NCBI RefSeq assembly: GCF_003335505.1
Contig: NZ_QPEX01000044.1
Span: 186,001-250,000 of the forward strand
Direction: 5' to 3'
Source of the DNA: Bremerella cremea
GTDB lineage: Bacteria; Planctomycetota; Planctomycetia; Pirellulales; Pirellulaceae
Length of the DNA stretch: 64,000 bases
The notes below the pieces were generated by a model that searched no databases, was not told the origin of the DNA, and saw only the letters and a list, made by a program, of their open reading frames with translations. Positions 17,655 to 26,800 of the stretch are shown in pieces. Position numbers and translations under genes: made by a program. The stretch's first letter is position 1, and each line of letters starts with the position of its first letter.

Positions 17655-17838
17655 CCCCCACCCAAGCCAATATCATCTAACTTCAGTTTGCAATTTTTCT
17701 TGAAATTCACCTAACCCCTCCGAATAGTCTGATTTTGTTGCAATCAACTCTCGAAGTAGCTACAATTCGACTAAAATCCCTCATCTGCCTCGAACATATC
17801 CCGGTATATCCCACCTTTATCGTTTTTAAGGAATCAGC

Positions 17839-19137
17839 ATGTCTGACAAGACAAAACCCGCCTCACCATCGAGTATCGAAAGACGCAGCTTCCTCAAAGG
17901 ATCTGCTGCGTTAGGAACTGCCGCCGCCGTTGGTAGCTTAAGTCTTTCGCAAAGTGCCCACGCCGCTGGTAGCGATACGTTGAAGGTTGCCCTCATCGGC
18001 TGTGGCGGGCGTGGTAACGGTGCCGCCGTGAACGCGACGAAGGGGGACGAGAACCTCAAGATCACGGTTCTGGCCGACATCTTTCCAGACAAGGTAGAAG
18101 CATCCAAGCGAATTCTTAGCCGACAGTTGGGCGATCGCTTTGAAGTACCGGACGATAATTGCTTCAGTGGTTTCGACGCTTACAAAGACGTCATGGCGAC
18201 CGACGTCGACGTCGTGCTGCTGTGTACCACACCACACTTCCGCCCAGCTCACCTGGAAGCCGCCATCGATGCGGGCAAGCACGTCTTCTGCGAAAAGCCT
18301 GTGGCAATCGACGCCCCTGGTTGCCGCAAAGTGCTAGAAACCTGCAACAAGGCCAAGCAAAAGAACCTGAGCATCGTCAGTGGTCTGTGCTGGCGTTACC
18401 ATCCGTCGGTCCAAGCCACCGTCGAGCAGATCAAGTCTGGTGCGATTGGCGATATCGTTTCGATCCAGGAAAACTACCTCGCCGGTACACTCTGGCATCG
18501 CGGTCGTAAGCCTGATTGGTCGGAAATGGAATACCAAATCCGCAACTGGTTGTACTTCACTTGGCTGTCGGGCGATCACATCGCCGAGCAAGCGATTCAC
18601 AGCCTCGACAAGGCCCTGTGGTGCATGGACGATCAGCCGCCAGCATCGGCTTACGGCTTGGGTGGCCGTGAAGTTCGTACCGGTGAAGAGTACGGTAACA
18701 TCTTCGATCACCACGCCGTCATGTACGAATACCCAGGCGGACAGAAGGTGTTCCATTACACCCGTCAGATGGCTGGCTGCTTCAACCAGACGGAAGACTT
18801 TGTGATGGGTACCAAGGGTAACGCCAAGATCTTGGCCGGTGTTGTCGAAGGGACCAACAACTGGAAGTACGATGGCCCTGGTGGCGACATGTACGACCTG
18901 GAACACAAAGCCCTGTACGCTGGCATGCGTTCCGGTAACATCATCAACAACGGTGACTACATGACCAAGAGCACCATGATGGCCATCATGGGCCGCATGG
19001 CGACTTACACCGGTAAGAAGATCACCTGGGAAGAAGCCTGGAACAGCAAGGAAGACCTGACCCCGAAGAGCTACGCTTGGGGCCCAGTCGAAATCCCAAC
19101 CCCGATTGCCGTTCCTGGGCAGACCAAGTTGGTCTAA
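17839..19137 (+). CDS. Tat-exported Gfo/Idh/MocA family oxidoreductase
   Basis: The 432-residue protein begins with a Tat signal (RRSFLKGSAALGTAAAVGS). The NAD(P)-binding Rossmann fold starts at VALIGCGGRGNGAA and the family motif CEKPVAID follows. The C-terminal half is the alpha/beta substrate domain. Such enzymes oxidise sugars or sugar derivatives, and planctomycetes export many of them; the substrate is unknown. It has a strong AAGGA ribosome binding site and its own terminator, so it is probably well expressed and monocistronic. Confidence 0.95.
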   Translation: MSDKTKPASPSSIERRSFLKGSAALGTAAAVGSLSLSQSAHAAGSDTLKVALIGCGGRGNGAAVNATKGDENLKITVLADIFPDKVEASKRILSRQLGDRFEVPDDNCFSGFDAYKDVMATDVDVVLLCTTPHFRPAHLEAAIDAGKHVFCEKPVAIDAPGCRKVLETCNKAKQKNLSIVSGLCWRYHPSVQATVEQIKSGAIGDIVSIQENYLAGTLWHRGRKPDWSEMEYQIRNWLYFTWLSGDHIAEQAIHSLDKALWCMDDQPPASAYGLGGREVRTGEEYGNIFDHHAVMYEYPGGQKVFHYTRQMAGCFNQTEDFVMGTKGNAKILAGVVEGTNNWKYDGPGGDMYDLEHKALYAGMRSGNIINNGDYMTKSTMMAIMGRMATYTGKKITWEEAWNSKEDLTPKSYAWGPVEIPTPIAVPGQTKLV

Positions 19138-19166
19138 TCGTACGAGCGATCCTTACGGATTACACT

Positions 19167-19192
19167 GGAGGCCAGGAACAACCCTGGCCTCC
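19167..19192 (+). terminator. Rho-independent terminator
   Basis: A 10-bp stem GGAGGCCAGG/CCTGGCCTCC with a 6-base loop is followed by TTTTCTTTT. It ends the oxidoreductase transcript just before the ABC permease gene. Confidence 0.93.
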
Positions 19193-19207
19193 TTTTCTTT
19201 TGCGCTC

Positions 19208-20824
19208 GTGAATCAGTATCCCGGCTCAACTCGATATCGCTTCCTTGGCATGACCGCTGTTGGGCTGCTGCTGGTGGTCTTGTGCGTGCTGCTTCTGCTG
19301 TGGGGCGATCCTCTTAGTATTTCGCTAACCGCCAATTCGCTTAAGTTCGCCTTGGCAACGGTTGCCTGCACGCTTCCCCTAGCGATTGTTACTGCTTTGC
19401 TGATCTTCCGCACCAACATCGTGGGGCGTGCGGTCCTGCAAACGTTGCTGGTGGTTTGGCTCTTTATTCCAGTCTACATTCATATCGCTGGCTGGCGAAA
19501 CCTATTCGGCCCCCAAGGTTGGCTCGAAATCGCGAACCCGCTAAATCCTTCCGCCAACCTGATCGATGGTTGGACTGGCGTCCTCTGGCTCCACTGTGTG
19601 GCGGCGTTTCCCTGGGCGGTGCTACTAACCGGCATTGCTTTTGGGCGAGGTCCGGCCAGTCTCGAAGATGACGCCCAGTTGGAAATTTCGCCCCTAGCAG
19701 TGCTCACACGTGTTACCTTACGCAGAAGCTGGGATGCGGTTCTCGTGGCGATCGCCTGGTTAGTAATTGCCGTTTTTGGCGAAATGAGTATCGCCAGCGT
19801 CTGCAACGTGCGAACCTATGCCGAGGTTGTCTTTACTGGTATTCCCTTGGGGCAAACGGCCAGCGAAACGGGGCTGACCATCGCTCCTGGTGTACTGGTG
19901 ATCGTCGGCTTGGTTCTGCTTGCCGCTTGGTCGGCGGAAACGCTGCGGCCACGCGAGCCAGATGCAGAAACGCGCCGTCCTGCCCCGATACCGCTGGGCA
20001 AGCCGCGATGGTTCTGGTCGCTGCTGGTCTGGCTCCTGTTCCTTGCCGCACTCGGACCGCCGCTTATCGGTCTGGTTTACAAAGTCGGCATCACAATCAA
20101 CCAGGTAAACGGAGACTTTATCCGTGGCTGGTCCTTGCTGAAGGCCATCGGTCTGACTGCCAGCAGCGTTGTGGTCTATCGTCCGGAACTCATGTGGACG
20201 CTGGCCATAGGGGGAACGGTCGCCTTGGTGACAACCTTACTTGGGCTGTTACTAAGCGACCTGGCGATGCGCAATCGCGCCGGTGCATGGTTTGTTACGC
20301 TACTTTGCGCAGCTCTTTTTGCGTTGCCAGGCCCTATCGTCGGGCTTTCGATTGCTTGGGGTACAAACCGTCCTTGGCTCGCAGGCCTGGCTCCACTGAT
20401 CGACCGTAGCATCTTTGCCCCAGTGCTGGCAATCTTGACCATCACGCTGCCAATCGTAACGTTCTATTACTGGCACGCGTTTGCTTCGCAGCGTCAACTG
20501 CGCGAGATGGCCGCGATCGATGGTAGCAATTGGTGGCGGACGTGGACCCGTGTTATTTTGCCGGGCAACGTCAGTACCATCGTGGCCGGAGCCCTGATGG
20601 GCTTCGTCCTGGCTTGTAACGATGTGGCGGCCTCGGTCTTGGTATTGCCGGCAGGAATCGATACGATTTCTCGGCGAATCTTTGGCCTGTTACACTTCGG
20701 CGGCGAAGACAACGTGGCAGGCATTTTGCTGATGAACTTATTGGTCGTGGCGATCTTGGCCAGCGTCATTTGCACGCTGGCCGGTGGTACGCGTCGTAGC
20801 GATTTTGGGGATTCGCTGCCGTAG
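19208..20824 (+). CDS. Double-domain ABC transporter permease, iron(III)-type
   Basis: The 538-residue protein has about twelve hydrophobic helices in two halves, each with the binding-protein-dependent permease layout. The C-terminal half shows an EAA-like loop, EMAAIDGSNWWRTWTRVILPG, and the N-terminal half a related LEDDAQLEISPLAVLTRVTL. This resembles FbpB-type ferric iron or similar anion permeases. The start is set at GTG 19208, because the in-frame extension to 19106 would overlap the previous gene and cross its terminator. No ATPase or solute-binding gene is next to it, so partners must lie elsewhere. Confidence 0.87.
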   Translation: MNQYPGSTRYRFLGMTAVGLLLVVLCVLLLLWGDPLSISLTANSLKFALATVACTLPLAIVTALLIFRTNIVGRAVLQTLLVVWLFIPVYIHIAGWRNLFGPQGWLEIANPLNPSANLIDGWTGVLWLHCVAAFPWAVLLTGIAFGRGPASLEDDAQLEISPLAVLTRVTLRRSWDAVLVAIAWLVIAVFGEMSIASVCNVRTYAEVVFTGIPLGQTASETGLTIAPGVLVIVGLVLLAAWSAETLRPREPDAETRRPAPIPLGKPRWFWSLLVWLLFLAALGPPLIGLVYKVGITINQVNGDFIRGWSLLKAIGLTASSVVVYRPELMWTLAIGGTVALVTTLLGLLLSDLAMRNRAGAWFVTLLCAALFALPGPIVGLSIAWGTNRPWLAGLAPLIDRSIFAPVLAILTITLPIVTFYYWHAFASQRQLREMAAIDGSNWWRTWTRVILPGNVSTIVAGALMGFVLACNDVAASVLVLPAGIDTISRRIFGLLHFGGEDNVAGILLMNLLVVAILASVICTLAGGTRRSDFGDSLP

Positions 20825-20886
20825 TTAGGTGGGCGCACTATACTGCGAGTGTCCGCTTGCATCTTGAACAAGACGAGGAAAGCTCG

Positions 20887-22014
20887 ATGCGATTTGTCCC
20901 GATCCTGGTAACTTTGGCTGTTCTGCTTGTTACGTCGCCACTTTGCGCCGACGAAATTTCGTTCGAGCGGAACGGCAAGCAGTACGACCTAACCGGCCAG
21001 GTGATTGCCACGCACGAAGCAGGCATCGTTCTGCATACGCCGGACGGTAAGATGTGGCCGATCCAACAACAAGAGATCACCAGCCGCCAGAAAACCACCG
21101 CGTCCTTCAAGCTGCAAACCAAACAAGAACTTATCGATTCTGTCTTGGCCGAGATGCCGCCGGGCTCTCAGATTTACGAGACAGCCCACTATTTAGTCGC
21201 CTATAACACGTCTCGTTCTTATGCCCAGTGGGTCGGCAGTATGCTCGAACGGCTGCATCGTGGTTTTACTTCTTACTGGTCGCAGCGGGGCGTAAAAATC
21301 CATGAGCCAAACCAACCACTCGTCGCGTTGGTATTCGACAATCAAAACAGCTTCGCCAATTATGCCCAAGCTGAACTAGGGGACGCTGCGAAAAGTGTGA
21401 TCGGTTTTTACAGCATGCACACCAACTACGTGGTCATGTTTGACTTAACAGGCGGGGCAGGGAACTCGCGTAGAAATTTGGGAACCCGTGATATCCAGCG
21501 GCTAATGTCGCGTCCTGACTTTCAGTGGAGCCTGGCCACGGTTGTCCACGAAGCGACCCACCAACTTGCGTTCAACTCGGGCGTGCAACAACGTTTCGCG
21601 GATGTGCCGTTGTGGTTTAGCGAAGGGCTGGCCATCTTTTTCGAAACGCCAGACGTTTCCAGCAGCCGAGGTTGGCGAGGGATCGGGCAGATCAGCAAGC
21701 CACGCCTGGGCCAGTTTCAAAAAGCAGCCCAAAGCGGCCAACCTTTTCTGCCAGACTTGCTAAGCAACGACGACTCGCTTCGCAAAGCAGCGACCTCGCT
21801 CGATCGCTATGCCCAAGCGTGGGCGGTGACTTATTTTCTTCAAAAACGAATGGCCAACGAGTACGACGCGTACCTGACCGAACTCTCCCAGATTGCTCCC
21901 TTAGATGATCCACCTGAAGGAGCACGGATCAAGATGTTCCAGAAGCACTTCGGTGCGGATCTGATTCAACTTGAGAACGAGATCCGCGAGATGATGTCGA
22001 GCCTCAGGCCGTAG
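20887..22014 (+). CDS. Exported DUF1570-type metallopeptidase-like protein
   Basis: The 375-residue protein has a signal peptide (about residues 1-19, ending PLCADE). It carries a zinc-peptidase motif HEATH within VVHEATHQLAFNSG (about residue 220), followed by the WFSEGLAIFFETPD glutamate helix, as in gluzincins. The pattern fits the planctomycete-rich DUF1570 family. The N-terminal 60 residues resemble a small SH3-like/SLA1-type strand region. The start is the ATG preceded by GAGGA; a longer in-frame start lacks a signal peptide. Substrate and role are unknown. Confidence 0.85.
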   Translation: MRFVPILVTLAVLLVTSPLCADEISFERNGKQYDLTGQVIATHEAGIVLHTPDGKMWPIQQQEITSRQKTTASFKLQTKQELIDSVLAEMPPGSQIYETAHYLVAYNTSRSYAQWVGSMLERLHRGFTSYWSQRGVKIHEPNQPLVALVFDNQNSFANYAQAELGDAAKSVIGFYSMHTNYVVMFDLTGGAGNSRRNLGTRDIQRLMSRPDFQWSLATVVHEATHQLAFNSGVQQRFADVPLWFSEGLAIFFETPDVSSSRGWRGIGQISKPRLGQFQKAAQSGQPFLPDLLSNDDSLRKAATSLDRYAQAWAVTYFLQKRMANEYDAYLTELSQIAPLDDPPEGARIKMFQKHFGADLIQLENEIREMMSSLRP

Positions 22015-22234
22015 CTATCAAACCTCAACTTTTAATACGGTTTAACTGCGAAGTGTCCTACATGCGGATCTTGCGGAAGCTCTTGTTCACACAAAGAGAT
22101 CGCCGATTTCCAGGTCGGCAGATTGCCAAGAGACCTTACTGAGCAACAATCACGTCATTGACAGAAAAAGAACGATCAACACGCCGCATTGTCTCGGCGG
22201 CCAATTCTAACCCCCAAACCCTAAGGAAAAAATC

Positions 22235-22522
22235 ATGTCCGCTTCACAAGAAAAGAAAAACCAGAATCACTTCGAGCACAGCGACATCATTCGCATCATT
22301 GGGCATTCCCATAAAAGCTTCGACGATGCCGTCGAAATGGCAATTAAGCAACTCACCTCTCCCCAACCAGGACACGATCATCATCCCAACCGCAAGTTAG
22401 TCGCGTTTAAGATCGTGGAAATGGGTGGAGCCTTAGAGCATGATCCCCAACAGAAGAACTGCGACATCATTCATTTTTCTGTGACCATGGATATCGAAGC
22501 ACGGCATGTGCATTCCAGTTAA
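22235..22522 (+). CDS. Dodecin-like protein with His-rich insertion
   Basis: Dodecins are small flavin-binding proteins that assemble into dodecamers. This 95-residue protein shows the dodecin pattern: an opening strand IIRIIGHSHKSFDDAVEMAI, a helix, then FKIVEMGGALEH and a final FSVTMDIEARH. It is longer than typical 65-75 residue dodecins because of an N-terminal extension and an insert PGHDHHPNRK before the second strand. The usual flavin-stacking Trp is not seen at the expected place. The ribosome binding site AAGGA is good. Assignment is by pattern, and ligand binding may differ. Confidence 0.7.
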   Translation: MSASQEKKNQNHFEHSDIIRIIGHSHKSFDDAVEMAIKQLTSPQPGHDHHPNRKLVAFKIVEMGGALEHDPQQKNCDIIHFSVTMDIEARHVHSS

Positions 22523-22568
22523 GGAGTCGCTTAAAAGGCTTGCGCGAACGAAATCGATATCAACTATC

Positions 22569-22607
22569 CGGCGAAGATCCCTCGAAGGCTATTGGACATC
22601 TTCGCCG
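22569..22607 (+). terminator. Terminator of the dodecin-like gene, overlapping a minus-strand gene end
   Basis: A 10-bp perfect stem CGGCGAAGAT/ATCTTCGCCG (22569-22578 with 22598-22607) is followed by TTTT. Its right arm encodes the last codons of the 37-residue gene on the other strand. Confidence 0.75.
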
Positions 22608-22702
22608 TTTTGGTAGCTTTCCGTCGAAATCCAGCACAACCCTATTAAGATTACGGCCGTGGCCACCGCGATCATCTGCACGGGCAAAATAACACTGATC
22701 AT
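22589..22702 (-). CDS. 37-residue single-helix membrane protein
   Basis: The open frame begins with ATG preceded by a near-perfect AGGAGGG at ideal spacing, which strongly supports translation. The peptide is one hydrophobic helix (about residues 3-25, VILPVQMIAVATAVILIGL) with a short acidic tail. It recalls small subunits or regulators of membrane complexes such as KdpF, but no such complex is encoded nearby. It is not part of the longer upstream in-frame reading, which lacks a ribosome binding site. Function unknown. Confidence 0.6.
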   Translation of the reverse strand: MISVILPVQMIAVATAVILIGLCWISTESYQNGEDVQ

Positions 22703-22822
22703 GGCTTCCCTCCTGGTAGTTTCTTTGCAATTCAAAAAACGTGTACCAGAAGGATACGAGGCAGCCCTAAGCCCAAGCTGAAACAGAGATGAAATCGACT
22801 TCATCTTGAAAAGAAAGGCGGA

Positions 22823-22853
22823 AGCTGCCCAACGATCTTTTCCGAGGGCAGCT
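22823..22853. terminator. Terminator of the PQQ-propeller gene, possibly bidirectional
   Basis: An 8-bp stem AGCTGCCC/GGGCAGCT (22823-22830 with 22846-22853) with a 15-base loop is followed by CTTTTTG on the plus strand and by a T-rich run on the minus strand. It lies 26 bases past the propeller-gene stop. Confidence 0.75.
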
Positions 22854-22879
22854 CTTTTTGATGGATTTTCGCAGGCGTG

Positions 22880-24208
22880 TTACTTCGCTTCCGTTATCCG
22901 AAACAAGTGCTCGGACGTGCGGATGACCAGATTACCATTCAGAAAAATGGGCGAAGCCATGATCCGTTCGCCTAAATCATTCTCGGCCAGCACTTCGTAT
23001 TTGTCGCCAGGCTTAATTACCGTGGTCATGCCTGATTCGCTGCAGAAATAGATCCGACCGTCAGCGTACGTCGGAGATGCCGCGTAGTTTCCTCCCAGAC
23101 GGCTTGTCCAGACATCACGCCCTGTTTCCGGATCGACACAGGTCGCCACCCCTCGGTCGCTGACCATGTAGATTTTTCCATCCACAAAAATCGGAGAAGG
23201 CGTGGTTGGCACCTGGCGGCTAAAGGTCCATTTGATATGCGAATCGGAAACATCTCCCTCGCCCCCGGTACGAATGGCCATCAACTGCGGACGCATGAAG
23301 CCGGTGCAAATGTAAACCATGCCGTCGTGATAAATCGGTCGCGGCACGTTCGAGAATCCACTGCCGTGATCGGCTCGCCAGATCTCTTTGCCCGTTTCTG
23401 GTTCATAAGCACACACCCACTGCGCTCCAGGGATGATCAGTTGCTTCTGGCCTTCCACGTCAATTATCAGTGGCGTCGCGTAGGCTTTTTTCTGATCGCC
23501 ATCGGTCGCCCGAAAGGGCGGGCGAGGCGTTTTCCACATGGTCTTGCCGGTCTTTTTGTCGACGGCCGTGATGTACTGCTCGAAAACACCATCGCAGGTC
23601 AGCACCAGCAAATCGTCAATCAAAACCGGCGAACTGCCGGGACCGACGTTGTATTCCAGATGGTTATCGTTGTTCCGCCAAACCACTTCTCCGGTCTCCG
23701 TATCGATGCAACAAGCGCCATACGTCCCGAAATAACAGTACAAGTACTTTCCTTCGGCAACCGGAGTGGGCGAAGCATACGAATTGGTCAAGTGGACGGT
23801 CAGCGGGTCTTCCACATCAAACAGGTCAATCGTGTTCACCACCTCGCCGGTTTCGTAGTTGACTTGAACCGCCTTCAACTCAATCGACGAAGCCAGGTTC
23901 GATTGCCGGCGAGCAAACTCCGTGGAATCTTTCAGACGCTCGTTCTTCTCTTCTTCCGTTAGGTAGTTGACCAAGGCCGTCGTTACCCAGACCGAGTCCT
24001 CCACCATCACCGGCGAAGACCAACCTTTGCCGGGGATAGCCGTCTTCCAAGCGACGTTTTCCTTGGTGCTCCAATGCAGTGGAACGTTCTTAGCCTCGCT
24101 TATCCCATCGCCACGTGGGCCACGAAATTGAGGCCAGTTCTCGGCATAGCCTGTGGAAAGAAGCAGGCCCAATGCAATCAGCGAGTAAATGGCACCAAAT
24201 CGGTTCAT
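22880..24208 (-). CDS. Exported PQQ-type beta-propeller protein
   Basis: The 442-residue protein has a signal peptide (about residues 1-22, ending STGYAENW) and the planctomycete opening WPQFRGPRGDG. Repeated blades follow, such as DTETGEVVWRN, DKKTGKTMWKT, EPETGKEIWRA and DPETGRDVWTS, all with the PQQ-repeat pattern. It is a paralogue in type of the protein encoded at 14887-16233. The start is placed at ATG 24208 because the upstream 28 residues are not signal-like. Role unknown; a secreted binding scaffold is likely. Confidence 0.87.
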   Translation of the reverse strand: MNRFGAIYSLIALGLLLSTGYAENWPQFRGPRGDGISEAKNVPLHWSTKENVAWKTAIPGKGWSSPVMVEDSVWVTTALVNYLTEEEKNERLKDSTEFARRQSNLASSIELKAVQVNYETGEVVNTIDLFDVEDPLTVHLTNSYASPTPVAEGKYLYCYFGTYGACCIDTETGEVVWRNNDNHLEYNVGPGSSPVLIDDLLVLTCDGVFEQYITAVDKKTGKTMWKTPRPPFRATDGDQKKAYATPLIIDVEGQKQLIIPGAQWVCAYEPETGKEIWRADHGSGFSNVPRPIYHDGMVYICTGFMRPQLMAIRTGGEGDVSDSHIKWTFSRQVPTTPSPIFVDGKIYMVSDRGVATCVDPETGRDVWTSRLGGNYAASPTYADGRIYFCSESGMTTVIKPGDKYEVLAENDLGERIMASPIFLNGNLVIRTSEHLFRITEAK

Positions 24209-24292
24209 GAGCGAAAACCTAAATCGTAGGAGGTGGGCAACGAAGGGGGCAGGACCAGCATGATGGGGTAGGGGAGACGAACCAACCAACAA

Positions 24293-24529
24293 CTAACCGA
24301 GATGACAACCGCCGCCGCCACACTGGGGCATTCCACAACCACCACCGCTCGGTGCTGGGGCACAAACGGGTAGGTCGTTCGAACGTCCGCCGGTATGTGC
24401 TGCCGGGACGCTCCAGGCTTTTTCCAATTTCACACTGCCACACTGCGGGCACTTTGGCTTTTCCTCGCCACGTACCAACAACTCGAACTGGGATTCGCAT
24501 CCCTGACATGTGTATTCAAACAAAGGCAT
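24293..24529 (-). CDS. FmdB-type zinc ribbon protein
   Basis: The 78-residue protein starts MPLFEYTCQGCESQFE and continues to KCPQCGS, giving the paired CxxC knuckles of the FmdB/CxxC_CxxC_SSSS regulatory family at about residues 8-11 and 27-30. The C-terminal part is low-complexity and rich in Gly and Cys (GGGCGMPQCGGGGCHLG), which may bind an additional metal. It lies 84 bases upstream of the propeller gene on the same strand and may be co-transcribed with it. Function is unknown beyond metal binding. Confidence 0.85.
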   Translation of the reverse strand: MPLFEYTCQGCESQFELLVRGEEKPKCPQCGSVKLEKAWSVPAAHTGGRSNDLPVCAPAPSGGGCGMPQCGGGGCHLG

Positions 24530-24608
24530 TGCTTCACCTGAGGCGGAAATCGGTTACAGTCGAAATACGTACCCAATATTGTAGATCATACCCCAGGAAT
24601 CTGCATCT

Positions 24609-25292
24609 ATGACTTTTAGGCCCCCCCTTAGCCGCGAACAATCGCGAGCCGTCGACCAATTAGCTGCCGATAAATACCATATTCCCGGTGTAATCCTGAT
24701 GGAAAACGCCGGGCGCGGCTGTGCCGAGCTTCTAATCGCCCAGGCCCCTAAGCAGGTCCTTATCGCGTGTGGCCCCGGCAATAACGGGGGCGACGGTTAT
24801 GTGATCGCTCGTCACCTCGACCTGGCCGGAATAGCGGTAAAAATAGCTCTGTTTTGTCCCCGCGAACGCATCAAGGGAGACGCTCTGATCAATTTCCGTA
24901 TCGTGGAAGCAGCGGGCATCGAAATCCTCGATTGCTCGGACGAGCCCCTTTCCGCCGACTTTGCTGCAGCCCTGAGTGAGGCCGATTGGGTGGTCGACGC
25001 GCTGCTAGGGACCGGCGTTACTTCCGCCCCGCGTGAACCGATTGCCTCGGCCATTGGCGCGATCAATGCCTCCAGCTCCGGCGTCCTGGCCATCGACATC
25101 CCGAGCGGACTTGACTGCGACACTGGCCAGCCTCACGATCCGACGATCGAAGCTCACCTGACCGCCACCTTCGTCACGCCCAAACCAGGCTACGAGCAAG
25201 AGACCGCCAAGCCGTTTGTGGGCGAAGTGCATGTGCTAGATATCGGCACGCCGAGAAAGTTGCTGGCAGAAGTGCTGGGCGAAAGAGGGTAG
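24609..25292 (+). CDS. nnrE: NAD(P)H-hydrate epimerase
   Basis: The enzyme epimerises damaged (R)-NAD(P)HX to the (S) form for repair by the dehydratase NnrD. The 227-residue protein matches the YjeF N-terminal domain: LMENAGRG, CGPGNNGGDGYVIARHL, a catalytic Asp region VDALLGTG, and AIDIPSGLDCDTG. It lacks the C-terminal kinase-like dehydratase domain found fused in E. coli YjeF, so NnrD must be encoded elsewhere. It is a single-gene unit. Confidence 0.94.
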   Translation: MTFRPPLSREQSRAVDQLAADKYHIPGVILMENAGRGCAELLIAQAPKQVLIACGPGNNGGDGYVIARHLDLAGIAVKIALFCPRERIKGDALINFRIVEAAGIEILDCSDEPLSADFAAALSEADWVVDALLGTGVTSAPREPIASAIGAINASSSGVLAIDIPSGLDCDTGQPHDPTIEAHLTATFVTPKPGYEQETAKPFVGEVHVLDIGTPRKLLAEVLGERG

Positions 25293-25347
25293 CCGTTGCC
25301 CCAGAACAACATTTTGCTCGTTCTAACAACTCGCCTGCGCATGAAAA

Positions 25348-25367
25348 AGCCCACCATAACGTGGGCT
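25348..25367 (-). terminator. Rho-independent terminator of the SPFH operon
   Basis: A 7-bp stem AGCCCAC/GTGGGCT with a 6-base loop is followed on the minus strand by a T run (complement of 25344-25347). It lies 32 bases beyond the SPFH gene stop. Confidence 0.85.
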
Positions 25368-25399
25368 TCCAGGCGAACTTATTTTGTGAGCTTACCCAC

Positions 25400-26800
25400 T
25401 CAATAGTTATCTGTCCCCAACAGTTTCTCTTCGACCTTGTCGGCCTGCCAGGCGATGGCGGTGAGGGTTTTGGTGACTTCCAGTTGATCGACGGCGTCGG
25501 CTAGTTGGTTGGCTCTCACCGTGATGATTTCTCCGGCGTCACCTTTTTCAACCGCGAACGCGCCGTGGATCATCTTGGTGTTATACCGCAGCAGGGCCAT
25601 GGCGTTGCGTTCGTTGGCTGGGCCGCAGAAGCTGCGATAGATGACCAGTTCGTTCCCGTCGTCATCCTTCTGTCCGAACGTGACATGCACGTTTTGCTTC
25701 CGTAAGGCACTGACCGGAACGTTGATAACCCATTCGTCGGTCGACCCCTCGGTTAAAGGCCAACTGCTGACCTGGGAAACGTTCTTGATGATGTCCTTGG
25801 CGCTCATCGCTTGCTGCGGCGCGGCGACTGGGCCTTGCAGGTCGTCGAAGCTCATCGATGCTCCCATTGGTGCTACAGGGGCAGGGCCAACCGGCGCGCC
25901 CATCGGCTGCGTGCCAGGGCCACCTTGGGGTGGCGTGCCCGGCTGTTGATACCCTTGCATGGCTGCGTTCATCATGCCAGGCATCATCATGCCGAAACCA
26001 GCTCCCATTCCCATTTGCATCGCGCCGGCACCACCTCCTTCGCCGCCGTTTTCAGCCATTTTGCTCATGCTGTTGGCCGCTTGATACATGGTAAACGCTC
26101 GCAAGTCGCCTATCGCTCCCATGCTGCTGCGGGCATCGATTGCCTTCTGCACTTCGTCCGGAGGCGTGATGGCGTTGATGAAGAAGTCGACCAGTTCCAG
26201 GCCATACTTGGCGAAATCGTCGGCCACCTTAAAACGGGTACCGGAAGCGATCTCGTCGAACTTGCTCGGCAAATCCAACATGCTGATTTGCGAGGTACCG
26301 AGCAAATCGGTCAGGCGCGAAACGATCTGATCTTTCAGGTAGGCGCTGACCTGATCGGTAGTGAACTTGCCCTGAGTGCCGACAATCGTATTGAGCATCA
26401 AAGGCGCATCGACCACGCGGAACGAAAACTTACCGAAGCTCCGCAGGCGGATCATGCCGAAGTCTTTATCGCGTATGGTGATCGGCTGCCGTGTTCCCCA
26501 TTTCTGATCAAGAAAGGTCTGCTTACCGAAGTAATAAACCGAGGCCTGAAATGGGGATTTCTCCCAGGGAATGGTCAGGATACTGGTAATGATGGGGATG
26601 TTCTGCGTCTGCAGGGTGTATCGCCCTGGACCGAACGTGTCCATCGCTTTGCCGTCCATAAAGAAGACGGCTTCCTGATTCTGCTGCACGATCAACTGGG
26701 CCCCATATTTAATGGCGGCCGAGCCTTCCGGCGGCATCCGGTGCACGATGGAGCGATTCGAGTTATCGAAGAACTGAATGACTTCCAATTGCAGGCTCAT
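25400..26800 (-). CDS. SPFH-domain (virion core/YdjI-type) protein
   Basis: The 466-residue protein has an N-terminal SPFH (band 7) domain of about residues 20-240. It is of the subtype annotated as virion core protein or YdjI, with GAQLIVQQNQEAVFFMDGK and GPGRYTLQTQNIP. A Met/Gly/Pro-rich linker (about 255-330) follows, then a C-terminal alpha/beta domain of about 130 residues (STDEWVINVPVSALRKQNVHV) that I cannot assign with certainty. There is no transmembrane helix. Related SPFH proteins scaffold membrane microdomains. It is downstream of, and probably co-transcribed with, the 175-residue helical gene. Confidence 0.82.
   Translation of the reverse strand: MSLQLEVIQFFDNSNRSIVHRMPPEGSAAIKYGAQLIVQQNQEAVFFMDGKAMDTFGPGRYTLQTQNIPIITSILTIPWEKSPFQASVYYFGKQTFLDQKWGTRQPITIRDKDFGMIRLRSFGKFSFRVVDAPLMLNTIVGTQGKFTTDQVSAYLKDQIVSRLTDLLGTSQISMLDLPSKFDEIASGTRFKVADDFAKYGLELVDFFINAITPPDEVQKAIDARSSMGAIGDLRAFTMYQAANSMSKMAENGGEGGGAGAMQMGMGAGFGMMMPGMMNAAMQGYQQPGTPPQGGPGTQPMGAPVGPAPVAPMGASMSFDDLQGPVAAPQQAMSAKDIIKNVSQVSSWPLTEGSTDEWVINVPVSALRKQNVHVTFGQKDDDGNELVIYRSFCGPANERNAMALLRYNTKMIHGAFAVEKGDAGEIITVRANQLADAVDQLEVTKTLTAIAWQADKVEEKLLGTDNY

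Noticed and set aside
22589..22702. KdpF-type subunit for the 37-residue protein
   Set aside because: The helix is similar in size, but no kdp genes are nearby and no sequence match is convincing.
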